In this document: piece by piece, positions 10,729 to 20,579 of the stretch
Layout of the letters: the number at the start of each line of letters is the position of its first letter
How positions within the stretch are numbered: position 1 is the stretch's first letter
Assembly: GCA_006538405.1 (NCBI GenBank)
Contig: BJKQ01000004.1
Span: 1 to 64,000 of the forward strand
DNA length: 64,000 nt
Reading direction: 5' to 3'
From: Hansfordia pulvinata
Lineage: Eukaryota > Ascomycota > Sordariomycetes > Xylariales
Notes under the pieces: generated by a model
The model's database searches: none
What the model was told of the DNA's origin: nothing
Seen by the model: the letters and a program-made list of their open reading frames with translations, nothing else
Position numbers and translations under genes: made by a program

Positions 10729-12784
10729 TTATGTTGCGAATCGCCACTCCACATACCTTTCAGACCCGCTGCGCGATGTGCCGATTGCCTCCAGGAACTC
10801 TTTCTTGGCCCCGGCCATACTGGGCCTCTTCTTAAGGCTCATCGGCCACTTCTCAATGATTGAATTCTCGTCTTTCACCTCAATACCCGTCAACTCTGTA
10901 ATCTCGTGAAATCGCTCGGAGAACCTGTATATGAAATCATTGCGTCGTCAGCTTCGTGCACGAGAAAATGGTAGAGTTCTGGCGTGAACCCACCTGTCAA
11001 ACAATTTCTCATGGTCCCTGAACAGACTCGAAGAGCCCGACATCCGTTCCGCGTCGGCACCGTTCGAAGACCGTGTTATAGGCGGCCCTAAAAAGTCGAT
11101 CAAGGTCTTCATGTTCTGCCGCAAGGTAAGCATGTCCTCCATTACGTTTACAGATTCCTCAACGGCGTTCATGAAGAGGGTGATGAGAGTGGCGGAAGGA
11201 TTGACACTGGGCGGCTTTAAGAGCGGCCCAAATATGCAGACCGTCGCCGCAGGCCCTAAATAAGCCCTATCTGCAATATTGGAAGTCTGAATCGTCATGT
11301 CAGTTTGAAGGCTCTCTTGCAGCTTTTCACACATAAGACGAAGTATGTCGGCACTCGTACCTCAATACGGTCGAACCGACGGTTCTCAAGACTTTCCGGA
11401 AGCTCCTCGGCGTCGACATTGAACAGCTGGAAATGGACACTCCGATGGCGGAGAGACTGGTGAGCAGTTTCTAAGAGCGCAACGACATGGTAGTGTAGCT
11501 TCCCCAACACGTCTTTCGTTGCAGGCCCGGCGTAGGTGCCTTCCACGTCTGCCATCGCCCAGGAGTCCAAGGGATTGGACGAGTCCATTAAGGGCCACGT
11601 GCCATCTTCAAGAAAGATGGTGCTGCGCATCTTAGCAGGCTGTGGGCCAGGTTTTTGTTAATGTGAACGGAAACTCACGGGTTTGGTACGGTAAATAAGT
11701 CTCGTGAGGCCCCAGCCGGCAGCAAAATGCCGTGCTGTCTGAATTTATGGGCTGCTAGTCGGTTGTGTGGCTCCAGATTGAAGAAGTGCCGATCTCGATA
11801 ATCAACCCTCTGGGTTGCAAGGGTGACATTGGTCCGTTGCTCGGTGGCTTGTTCTGTGGATATCCGCAGAGGCCGCATGTGACCCTTCATGGCCATCCAA
11901 GTCGCCTGCGGCATGACCAAGCGAAGGTGTGTCTTGCCAAATTCGAAGTTCTTGCCAAGGATCGTGCCGGGTGGCTTGTCCTTGATCTTGTCCCACACAG
12001 GCCGGACCGCATCGGTGATCACCCCTTGCAGCGTGTCGATCAAGCCTCGCTCGAGAAAGGCCGAGTACCAGAGGTGGATGACGTTTTGGGCAGCTCTACG
12101 AGGGTCATCATCGAGCAAAAGGAGCATGAGCATGAGGAAATTTCGGGTGACGACCTGGCTGTCTCGGTCGTTGATTGCGATGGACAGTTTTCCATTGTAG
12201 GATGGTGGCAGGCTGGAAAAAGTCTTCAGGATGATTCGCAAGTCGCCGGACGCTGAACATGTACCAGGGTCAGCGAGCTCATTGAAGATCCGAATCATTA
12301 AGGCTTGGCTACAAGGAGCGGCCAGGGCACAGGGATGAGAAAGAGCACATGGACATGACCCACCAGCAAAGAGCACGTCTAGATCTCCACGGAATCCAGC
12401 TCCTTCGTTTTGGGCCAGATTTAATGCGTCGAATGCCGGGATGTTGCCCCAAAGGTATTTGGTCCTGTTATTGAACGGCGTTAATGGGCCACCGCCGCTC
12501 TTGAAGGCCGGGATGCGATTTTCTGTCTCCCAGCTCGGACGCCACAGGGGGCTTAAGAAAGGAGACTTGCAGTCCCATTTGTGCCGTGGCCAATGCTGTC
12601 TCTGGCAATCTCGGCCGCAGTACTGACATGATGATCCAGTCAGAAAGGCCATGAGGAGGGCACTGGGGTCTCATACAGATACCATAAGGCAAGCCTTGCA
12701 AGCGAAACCGGCTGGCTTGGTGCATAAACTGTTCCCACAGGGAAAGTGGCGTGCTTGGCGTGCTCGAGATGCAATTGAATCCAT
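10729..12784 (-). CDS. MYND zinc finger and DUF4470 domain protein
   Basis: Five exons: 12784-12683, 12622-11679, 11622-11361, 11286-10994 and 10924-10729; introns are 60, 56, 74 and 69 nt and all phases agree, giving 598 residues. The MYND finger (about residues 16-57) is split by intron 1: CGNSLC and CKAC are in exon 1, and YCGRDCQRQHWPRHKWDC in exon 2. DUF4470 follows (about residues 79-190), with LWGNIPAFDALNLAQNEG, DLDVLFAGG, LRIILKTFSSLPPSYNGKL, IAINDRDSQVVTRN and LWYSAFL. NPTIFLEDGTWPLMDS and RFDRIETSNIADRAYLGP come later, as is usual in the family. Acceptor 11623 was chosen because it restores the NPT(I/F)F motif. Molecular function of these fungal proteins is not known; MYND fingers bind proline-rich peptides in partner proteins. 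No signal peptide. Confidence 0.85.
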
Positions 12785-13518
12785 GCTTAGAACGTGATGC
12801 ACTTGGAATCATTCACCTTGAGGGTAAGGCGCAAATCGACTGGAAACTGTTTGATGTTTTCGTGTGAGCAAGGGTGCCGTGAAGGTATATAGAAATAAAA
12901 CAGGATGGGGTCGAGATGTCTAGGCGACGAACAGCAGGATAAATGTGCCGGGAGGTCAGCCGAGTGCAAGAGATTACACTAGGAACACAAGAAACAAAGA
13001 AATGGCAATGGAGAGGAATCGGAAGTGGCCGCAAACGAGTGCAGGGCTGGCGTCGTTATACGTCATGACACGAGGAATGTGGCACGGAATGGCACGTCTG
13101 GAACGGACATGAGATATCAACTCATCCGTTGATTGGTTCGCTAGGAATGATCATTGGTGCCCGCTCGTGATGACTGCGTGGCAGACTATTGTGCACGAAT
13201 CACGGTGCTCGTCACGAAGCCATCGGATACAATACCCCTATGCTGTGCAGATGGGGAAGCCGTCTGTGTATAAGCGACGCTTCACTATTGACGGAAAAGT
13301 CCCGGTATTAAGCAGTGCGCAAACGAACAACAGCCATTGGAATAGTCACTACATGAAGTAGAATTTGTCGAGAAAGAAAAAAAAAAAACCTCCCGCGGTG
13401 CGGAAGAGTAACGTGTGAACAGTGCCCGCGTTTTCCATCGTGTGTCAAGCAGGTCCGTCTCGGCATTCTAGATGGTGCAATACCGCAGGCCCACGCTTTC
13501 AAGGTCCTACAACCCAGT
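12785..13518. other. Intergenic region
   Basis: Promoter side of the MYND/DUF4470 gene and 3' side of the dioxygenase gene. A 13-base A run lies near 13378. No gene seen. Confidence 0.6.
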
Positions 13519-15057
13519 CTAAGCCGCCGTACTCGCCTTGTCGTATTTCCTCCTCGTCCTGGCAGCAGCCAAGGCCTCTCTCCTGCCCGAGCTGTGCGGG
13601 TCGAGGTAAGGGCGCTCCCCCAGGCTGACGACGCGGACGCCAGTGCGATCGCGACGGCCCTTGCCCCCCTCTTCGTCATCGCCATCCTCGTCAGTGTCGA
13701 GGTAGTCGGGAGTGGCCGCGTGGTAGACGCTTCGATTGTCCCAGATGGCGAGGTCGTTGGGGGAGCGCCAGCGCAGGCGGGCCTGCAGGTCGTGGTTGTC
13801 GGCGACGAGGCGGACGAACCAGTCGAGCAGGGCGCGCGACTCGTCGTCGGCTAGACCATTGATGCGCTGGACGTGGTGGCCGAGGGCGAAGACCTGTTGG
13901 TCCCGGTCAGTCTCTTGCTTGGGCTGACAGAGAGGGAGAAGAAAATCGAGCAAGGGGAGGAAGAAGGGGGCGATGGGTGGGTGCTCAAGCCTGCGAGGGC
14001 CCACAAGCCTGAGACTGATGAGAGGACTCACACTCTTCCACCCGGTGACCGGGTTGGTGCGGACGACGGGGTGGACAGCCTTGAGCGCCGTGCCGACGTT
14101 CTCGGGCGCGCCGCGCGGGCCCTCGTGCAGGCGGAAGCCGTTGGCGTCGGCGGCGGCCTGGAAGCCGGGCTGCGCGTAGATGGCCGTGAGGGACTCGAGG
14201 AACGCGCAGACGGGCGGCGAGATGCGGTCGTAGACCTCGTACCCGCTCGCCCACAGCGTGTCTCCTCCCGAGCCGCGCGGCAGCTCCGTCAGCCGCAGCG
14301 CCGCGTAGTCGCTCGGCACGGGCTCGAACGTGATGTCCGAGTGCCACTGGCCCCGCTGCGACTGCGGGCCCGTGTAGGGCAGGTGCGCCGCGAGATTCAG
14401 CGCCCGCGCCCCCGCCGACGAGATGACGCTGATCTCGTCGTCCCCGCCCGACGCCGCCGCCGCGTGCGCCCGTGACGCGTTCGACACCGGGTGGATGTGC
14501 AGGCCCGACGACGCCGGCTTGCCTGCCAGCTGCCCCAGCCGCTGCACCAGCTCCTTCTGCAGGCCGTTATCCAGGCCGTCCTGCTTGCGGAAGAACACCA
14601 CCCCTCGCTGTGATACTGGTCGCGCCCGTCGGGACGGCAGGTGTTAGCTCGCTGGCTTTCTGATGCCTTTCAAGCGGGATGCCCCGTGGGTGCGATGAAG
14701 ACGGCATCAATGTATGTTGAGGCACCCGCCACCGACACTCCTGGCGACGGCGTGGTCGAACTCACCCGTGATCGCGAGGTCGCGAATCAGCACGTCCGAG
14801 TTGGGCGCCCGTAGCCACTCAGCCAGATCGACATCGACAAACTCGCGCCCAATGACCGGCGTAACGTCAAACTGCTCGAAGTGGGCCAATGAGCCCCCCA
14901 GCTTGAGCGGTGCACGGTTATCCTGAAGAACATGATTGTTCAACACATCTGCCCTTTCCGCCTCCTGGATCTTGCTTGGCGCGTCCGTATCGTCTTGAGC
15001 ATGCACCGGGCGGGATCTGGCAGCCGTGGCTGGCTCAGTGGTAGCGGATGGGGCCAT
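13519..15057 (-). CDS. TauD/TfdA family Fe(II)/2-oxoglutarate dioxygenase
   Basis: Three exons: 15057-14766, 14603-14032 and 13893-13519; 412 residues. Intron 1 is 162 nt; intron 2 is 138 nt and in frame, with donor GTGAGT and acceptor AACAG, and its removal gives GWKSVFALGHHVQRI as expected for the family. The iron-binding facial triad is visible: His and Asp in QWHSDITFEP and the distal His in SVYHAATPDY. The 2-oxoglutarate-binding Arg is probably in GVRVVSLGERPYL. GVVFFRKQDGL at the exon 1/2 joint is the usual start of the fold. The start at 15057 is the first ATG. Fungal relatives act on taurine, other sulfonates or xanthine; the substrate cannot be told here. The exon 2 acceptor used (CGAG, 14605-14604) lies four bases after a CACAG that would shift the frame, so the splice there is less certain. 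Confidence 0.85.
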
Positions 15058-16207
15058 TGTGATTGATAATCCACCAGTTGCAAGCTTCCTCAACGCTGGA
15101 TGCTGCTTTTCCGCACCAATTCGTCTACTGAATGGGCGACCTTGACCCGGTTATATACGCACGTACTGTGGCTACGCTGGTGGCTTTTCTCAGCGTCAGT
15201 TGCCGAGTGAAGCATAGGTACCCCTAAGGTCGTTGCAGAGCTAGGATGACACCATCCCTTGACGCCAACGACTGGCCATCGTTCATAACTGATTTAAGGT
15301 AACGTCAATTGGACAAGAGATGATGCGAGCAGTCCATCTTCCACCCCTCCCCTGCGTTGCATCGCCAGCTGAGAACGCGACTAAAGCGACGATTGCGCCA
15401 TTCCAGTAGCCTTGGTGCGAATCTCGTCTTGCAGGTATGTTCGGTGATTGGTCGGTGGCCTTATCACGAGCGATGATGGCAACCTGACGGGATCCTAATC
15501 AAGGCTATTGGACATTTATTTATCGTTTAATCAAAGTTCAATAACGATTGCTCGAGACTGGTTCCTATTACTTTCAAGCCCGAATGTTTAATGTTTAAAC
15601 CACTTATAAGCTGTGTAAAAGTCTTCCAGGATCATAACCGCTCCTTATAACATGAAATCTATCTCGTAGTAATAATGCTTACAGAAATTGAGGCGGAAAA
15701 GCCCAAGAATAAAAGCATAATAAAACACAGTGGCCAAGAGCGTGGAGCACGGGTTTATTAAGCTGAGTCATGAGGCGATATTACGACCAGGATTTTGATC
15801 GATTATTATCAGACTGGCCCACCTAACGGCGAATTTTGGACATACTTATGCATGTAAGCAAAGTGACGTTTACCACATAAAAAAAAAAGTCGAATAATAG
15901 CTCAATACACAGGCTCGGTCTGCAAAATTGTGCGACCTTTTCCCATGTTACTGGTAGTGCTGATGCTGGTGTGTTGCCTTTTCTCCATTTAATATGGTCC
16001 AGCTTGATAATGCCACCTTCTTGAATCCGAAAGACATAATCGGATTTTCCGCTTTGCGCGATTAATGTTGCAACACAGGTTCATACAGTATCAACGCCAT
16101 ATTCTTATTGCCTGCTGTCTGCTCTTGTGATTTCGCATTTTCGTTGTCTTCTCTAGGCATTATTCAATCGACTACCTCAACGCATGCATTGAGCATCACA
16201 AGCCATT
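15058..16207. other. Intergenic region
   Basis: Contains the dioxygenase promoter and an AT-rich section at about 15520-16030. No coding signal seen. Confidence 0.6.
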
Positions 16208-16729
16208 ATGCAGATTATATCAACCCTGCTCTTCGGAGCTATTGTTTTTACCCAATCCTTTGTCTCTGCCGTTCCCACCTCCGAGGATGCAACTTTATCC
16301 ACTTCGATTGCAAAAAGAGATCCTACCGATGACCAGGGCGTTACCGTGAGGATTCGCGGCCACGCCAAAAACTATTCACTTTCGCTGAACCCGCGCGTGT
16401 TAATGGATTCAGCCTTTGCCGAGCAGTTTGCACTGGCCGACGAAGATTCCATTGCAAACGACATTTATTATGCAATGGGCACGCATTGGGTAGACACTAA
16501 GCGGGCGTCATTCACCTATAGAATGACTGACTGGTACGCCGTTGTCGACATAGCAATTCTTGCACCCAGCTCAATTATCGATTTCGAAGACCGAAAGTTG
16601 ATTATATCTCAAATGCTTGAGGGGACACGCGTCTTGGGGGCCCGGGAAGTCTACGGTTCGTTGACAAGGCAGGGTCGTAAGTCAAGCACCACGGCCCGGG
16701 TCCAACTCAAGTTGACCCCTATCAAGTAA
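16208..16729 (+). CDS. Small secreted cysteine-free protein with Kex2-type site
   Basis: Single exon, 173 residues. Signal peptide MQIISTLLFGAIVFTQSFVSA is followed by a short propeptide-like stretch and SIAKR (ending near residue 37), a likely Kex2 cleavage site. The mature part of about 135 residues has no cysteine, one N-glycosylation sequon (NYS), and alternating hydrophobic segments such as GVTVRIRG, WYAVVDIAIL and ARVQLKL that suggest a beta-rich fold. I recognise no family. The pre-pro layout is like several fungal effectors and secreted toxins, but that is only analogy. Codon use is less GC-biased than in housekeeping genes of the window. Confidence 0.72.
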   Translation: MQIISTLLFGAIVFTQSFVSAVPTSEDATLSTSIAKRDPTDDQGVTVRIRGHAKNYSLSLNPRVLMDSAFAEQFALADEDSIANDIYYAMGTHWVDTKRASFTYRMTDWYAVVDIAILAPSSIIDFEDRKLIISQMLEGTRVLGAREVYGSLTRQGRKSSTTARVQLKLTPIK

Positions 16730-17718
16730 GGGGCACTGGCCCTGAAAGGGAAGAGGCACTGGCGGATATCACTGGACTGAATGAACGGCATACTCAAGAG
16801 GAACACAGTCGATACTACAGCAAGTAGCGACCTCACTGGCACTTAGTCGACATCCCACGGGCTAGAGCCAGACCCGTCACATAGTTAAGTCCACCTTTAT
16901 CTATTATGATTAAAAGACGGCCTTGTTCTCTCGGGCCAGTATCTCGTTCGTTGATCGACGTGTCAAACATTGGACTTCTTGTATACACCATCAGTGTATT
17001 ATAAAATAGGCCAAGTTTTCATTAAACATTATGCCGACTATCATGTTTGTGCCATGTGAGGGAAGTTCGCAGAAATAATGAAAACATCAATGTGTAAGTT
17101 ATCCAGCGCGCGGGCTGGTGTCGATCTAACCTGAAGCACAAGAACTCGTCGCGCGTATCGTTCTTATTCACATGTGGGTTACACAGAAAATGCTACTCGA
17201 TTATGCCTTGGATGGAATATGCTACAAAATCGTCCGATTCTTTTGCCCAGCCAGCCGCTTACTATGACTACTGATACGAGGCGGCAGTCTGTCATACAGC
17301 GAGGCATATTCCGTGAGACAACGTAGATTGGCCCGCTCCATATGGCTTGGCTCGCGGCCTAGTGTGAAGCGCGCGACCCGCTTGTTGGCAAACATATCAT
17401 CTTGCAAAGCCTTGTCAATATAAGCGAGCTTTACAGCTGCTAACCGCAGCAGAGGTAATTGCTTGTGACACAAACATCAGATCAAGGCTGACTCCAACAT
17501 CTATCGATCCCAAAAGATGTTTTCGTGAGATCAGGGTGGCTGTGAGCAAGTCCATGCCCCTCGAGTCGTACAGCTGGAAGGAATAAAGTGACCAGCGTCA
17601 TTCCCGTGTTATGCTTTGTATAAATCTTCAATCAATCTCCACGAGATTTGCTTCATCTCGGCCAGTTTCGCCTCACAACACTTGCATCTTGTTCCCCAAC
17701 TTACGTGTACCCAACGAC
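16730..17718. other. Intergenic region
   Basis: No supported gene. A minus-strand open frame at 17222-17473 has plausible residues but no start context, domain or splice partner. A TATAAAT at 17619-17625 lies about 100 bases before the next gene and may be its TATA box. Confidence 0.55.
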
Positions 17719-18202
17719 ATGCTTTTCAACCACATTTTTTCCTATTCCATGCTGGCCGCCACTTGCGTGTTGAGCCTTGCTATTCGCGGTCAAGATGAGC
17801 TCAGCTCGCAGAACGCCGGCCTGCAGAAGCGCACTTGCTACGGTGGGGGAGAGAAATGGGGCAGCCAAATCGGCGATGCCCTCGACGCAGTCGAAACAGC
17901 CTGCCGCACCAAGTTCACCGGCCCTTACGTTGCCCACGAGAATAAAAAGATCTGCTACGACATCGGAAATGGCAAGCGTGTCAACTTTACTCTCAAGAGG
18001 AACGCCAACTCGGGCGGCGACATGGACACGGCCAATTGCCGCCAGTATCTTAGGGCCGAAATTGTTGGTTGTTCCCACGGCGGTCAGAGGACTCGCGACA
18101 ATTGGACCTACAGGTAAGTCTTCGAGAGCCAAAACCTTGCCAAAACCTGTGACGGTCGCTGACGATTCATGTAGATCCGATCCGAACTCGGGCGGCTGCT
18201 AA
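17719..18202 (+). CDS. Secreted cysteine-rich protein with Kex2-type site (possibly Y3-like glycan-binding fold)
   Basis: Exons 17719-18113 and 18175-18202 with a 61-nt intron (GTAAGT...GTAG); the product is 140 residues. The short last exon supplies SDPNSGGC and the stop, so a one-exon reading would lose the final cysteine. The ATG at 17719 begins a signal peptide (MLFNHIFSYSMLAATCVLSL); a propeptide ends in GLQKR, then the mature chain begins TCYGGGEKWG. Six cysteines follow the cleavage site: in TCYGG, TACRT, KICYD, ANCRQ, VGCSHGG and the last residue. This Cys pattern, the VNFTLKR strand and the ending NWTYRSDPNSGGC recall a common fungal secreted family sometimes annotated as glycan-binding Y3-like; that link comes from memory and is uncertain. 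Confidence 0.78.
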
Positions 18203-20339
18203 GGGCGGCCCCGCCTCCGGCACTTGTGCTGGCTTTTATCCCAACTCTTAACCCTGCTTAACGTGGTGAACGGAGTTCCAATCTTGCCTTTTCAAGGCTC
18301 GCCCATCTTCCTGTTCATTCCTTTGAGCTTCAAATTTGATGTATACGCTCGTTTCACACATTTGCAGCCACAGATACTCCTGTCCAGTCCGTCCTTACAA
18401 GTCACCTTCCACACTCCCTTCATTTGAGACCAATACACGACATCATCACACGCCATGCCTTCCCTGGCTATGCATCATCATTTTATACTCTTGATATGAC
18501 CCATCTGAGTACAGCAGTCAGTTCCATTCCGGGCTCACCTTTTCTAATTTTTCCGTCTGGCCGCGACGTGTCAGCCCGGCCATGGAACAGTCCTTCTCGC
18601 TGAGGCAAATTCACTGCGTGCGTACCCTGGTATAAAAGCCTCGTGTCGTTCGTTACGCTTCTTCGCAAGTCTTGACAGTGTGTTATGCCTTGATTTGCCG
18701 CTCACTTGGTAGATCGGGTCATGTACAAGCTCTAGAAAGTCGACCGTGATCACCACTGCATTCTCGTTCCGGCCCTTCAAAATCCACCGGGACGAGTCTG
18801 GCCTTGGCGTGTTAATTATGAATGATGGAAAGACTGCCACTTGTTCAAGTGTCGACTCTGTACTTTGTGATGGCTGTGCAGCCTGGCCAGTCTGGTTCAG
18901 TCGTATCTACCAGTGCCCTTTGCCGAAAGAGGGCCAGGGCCCAGAACCATTACAAACGGACTCCCCAGGCACAGCACAACTGCGCTGCACCTCTGGGAAA
19001 CGGATAGACAGTCTTCAGCTATGCCACTGCTCAGTCTTCGCAGATCAATGATTTCTTGGCCCGAATGCCACGCGTCGCTGTTCAGGCGCCCAACTTGGGC
19101 CAACTTGCTCAATGCCGCGTCTCGTAATGGCCGAGGCTTTTAGCCAGCCAGATGCCTCAGACCACTAGACGAGATCTGCATCCATTAGCGACCGCACCAT
19201 GCGCACGTAGGCCTTGTGCAAGCGCGGGAAGGTCGGCGTCTCCGAATGGGTGAGCCCTTGTGCGTGGGTTGAGTGGCCGCTTGCGCCCCGTTCAGGCAAG
19301 TTGGCGGCATTCAGTGGCTACGGCCCACATGTCAAAGGAGTGGCGACGATCAGTTGCATTATTGCTCAACAGTGTATCTGGCATTTACCTGATCGAGCAC
19401 GAGTCTAATAATACAACGGGTTGATAGCTGCTGATCTTATGGCCGGCATACAAGATGTTTTTAATGAAGCTTGCTCGACAGTGGTCGTAGCCATCCATCC
19501 CGTGCCGGTGGCAGGAGCTGGAGCCGTCTGTTGACGGGTTCTTTCGGGTTCGCCTTTAGGACGCAAGGTGGAGGGAGGCAATGCTCTCGATTCTTCAATG
19601 CGGCGATGCCGTTTCCTCTATGGGGCGTTGCGTGGCGGGCGTCCATCCATTTGCCAAGCGGTAGGATGGGGGCGGAGGCGGGCCCAGTAGGAGCCCTGGC
19701 GCCATGGGCGCGTCCACAGGCTCCAATTTGGCACCCGCCTGTCAGTAGACTCTGCCAGGCCCGGCTTTGTCGAGTCCGCTTCTCGTAGCGTCTCAGCTCC
19801 TGTCAGGCGCGAATGATTCCATACTCTGGAGTCTGTCTACATCAAGCACCTTACCTACCTACTCGTAACACTGGGTACCAGACAACCGGGACTGCGACAC
19901 CACATGTTCCCTTCCGAACTTCGCATCGGCGAAGCCTTGCGAGCGAATCCACCGCAGATCGGGGGCGCGGTGACTCGGTGAGCCATGACAACAAGCGAGG
20001 AGGGCTATACTGGGGGTGGCAAACATGCCAACTCCGGCCGCGATGGCTTCGCTAGCGGTCGTGAGTGTCTGATCGGGCTGGGGCTATGGCTTAGAGGGAA
20101 AGCCGACCGAAGATGAAACCACTCTATCGTTAGAGCATCAACGCAGGCCGAACAAACGCAGGGCACCCAGGGCGAACGACGAATATAAAGAACCTTCCAT
20201 ATGCCGCCCGGGAAATCGAATCTCGAATCATCCAGCCATCATCCGCCCTCATCTCACATCATCATATTCGTCGCTACCACATTCACTACCCGCCACAGTC
20301 TTCTCCCCCCCATAGCACACCGCGATCCAATCCGTCAAT
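18203..20339. other. Intergenic region
   Basis: No gene can be supported over about 2.1 kb. Several open frames overlap on both strands around 18750-19150 and 19460-19790, none with a start codon in good context, domain or clean splice sites. A weakly coding-like minus-strand stretch at 18571-18840 lacks an ATG. Confidence 0.55.
20184..20189 (+). promoter_or_regulatory. Probable TATA box
   Basis: TATAAA about 150 bases upstream of the small secreted protein start at 20340, followed by a C/T-rich leader. Position is plausible for a fungal promoter. Confidence 0.45.
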
Positions 20340-20579
20340 ATGCACGCCGCCAGCACCCTCACTATGGTTCTGTTCGCCGCCCTGACTGGCCTCGCCGCCG
20401 CCAGCCCCAGCCCCAAGGGCAAGCCCAGCAAGGGGTCCTCGGGCAAGGGCCACGGCACGGACAGAAGCTACTGCGCCAAGGTCCAGTGGCTCAACGACCT
20501 GAACGGCTGCGAGAGTGCATGCCCGACCGATGTGGAGTGCCAGCCCCAGGACGACGGCAACTACCTCTGTGCCTGCTAA
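20340..20579 (+). CDS. Small secreted six-cysteine protein
   Basis: Single exon, 79 residues. The signal peptide (MHAASTLTMVLFAALTGLAAA) is followed by a short basic, Ser/Gly/Lys-rich linker (SPSPKGKPSKGSSGKGHG) and a compact 38-residue domain with six cysteines: SYCAK, NGCESAC, VECQP and LCAC at the end. Six cysteines in so small a domain suggest three disulfides and a knottin- or EGF-like fold, although spacing does not identify a known family to me. Strong GC3 codon bias supports expression. An effector or antimicrobial role is possible but not shown. Confidence 0.75.
   Translation: MHAASTLTMVLFAALTGLAAASPSPKGKPSKGSSGKGHGTDRSYCAKVQWLNDLNGCESACPTDVECQPQDDGNYLCAC

Noticed and set aside
13873..14475. 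200-residue plus-strand open frame opposite the dioxygenase
   Set aside because: Antisense to exons carrying catalytic motifs; composition is that of a GC-rich shadow.
17222..17473. 83-residue minus-strand open frame with fairly natural residue content
   Set aside because: No supported ATG context, signal peptide, domain or splice partner; may be a gene fragment, but this cannot be shown.
18571..18840. Minus-strand coding-like stretch
   Set aside because: No ATG (starts at GTG) and no splice sites that extend it convincingly.
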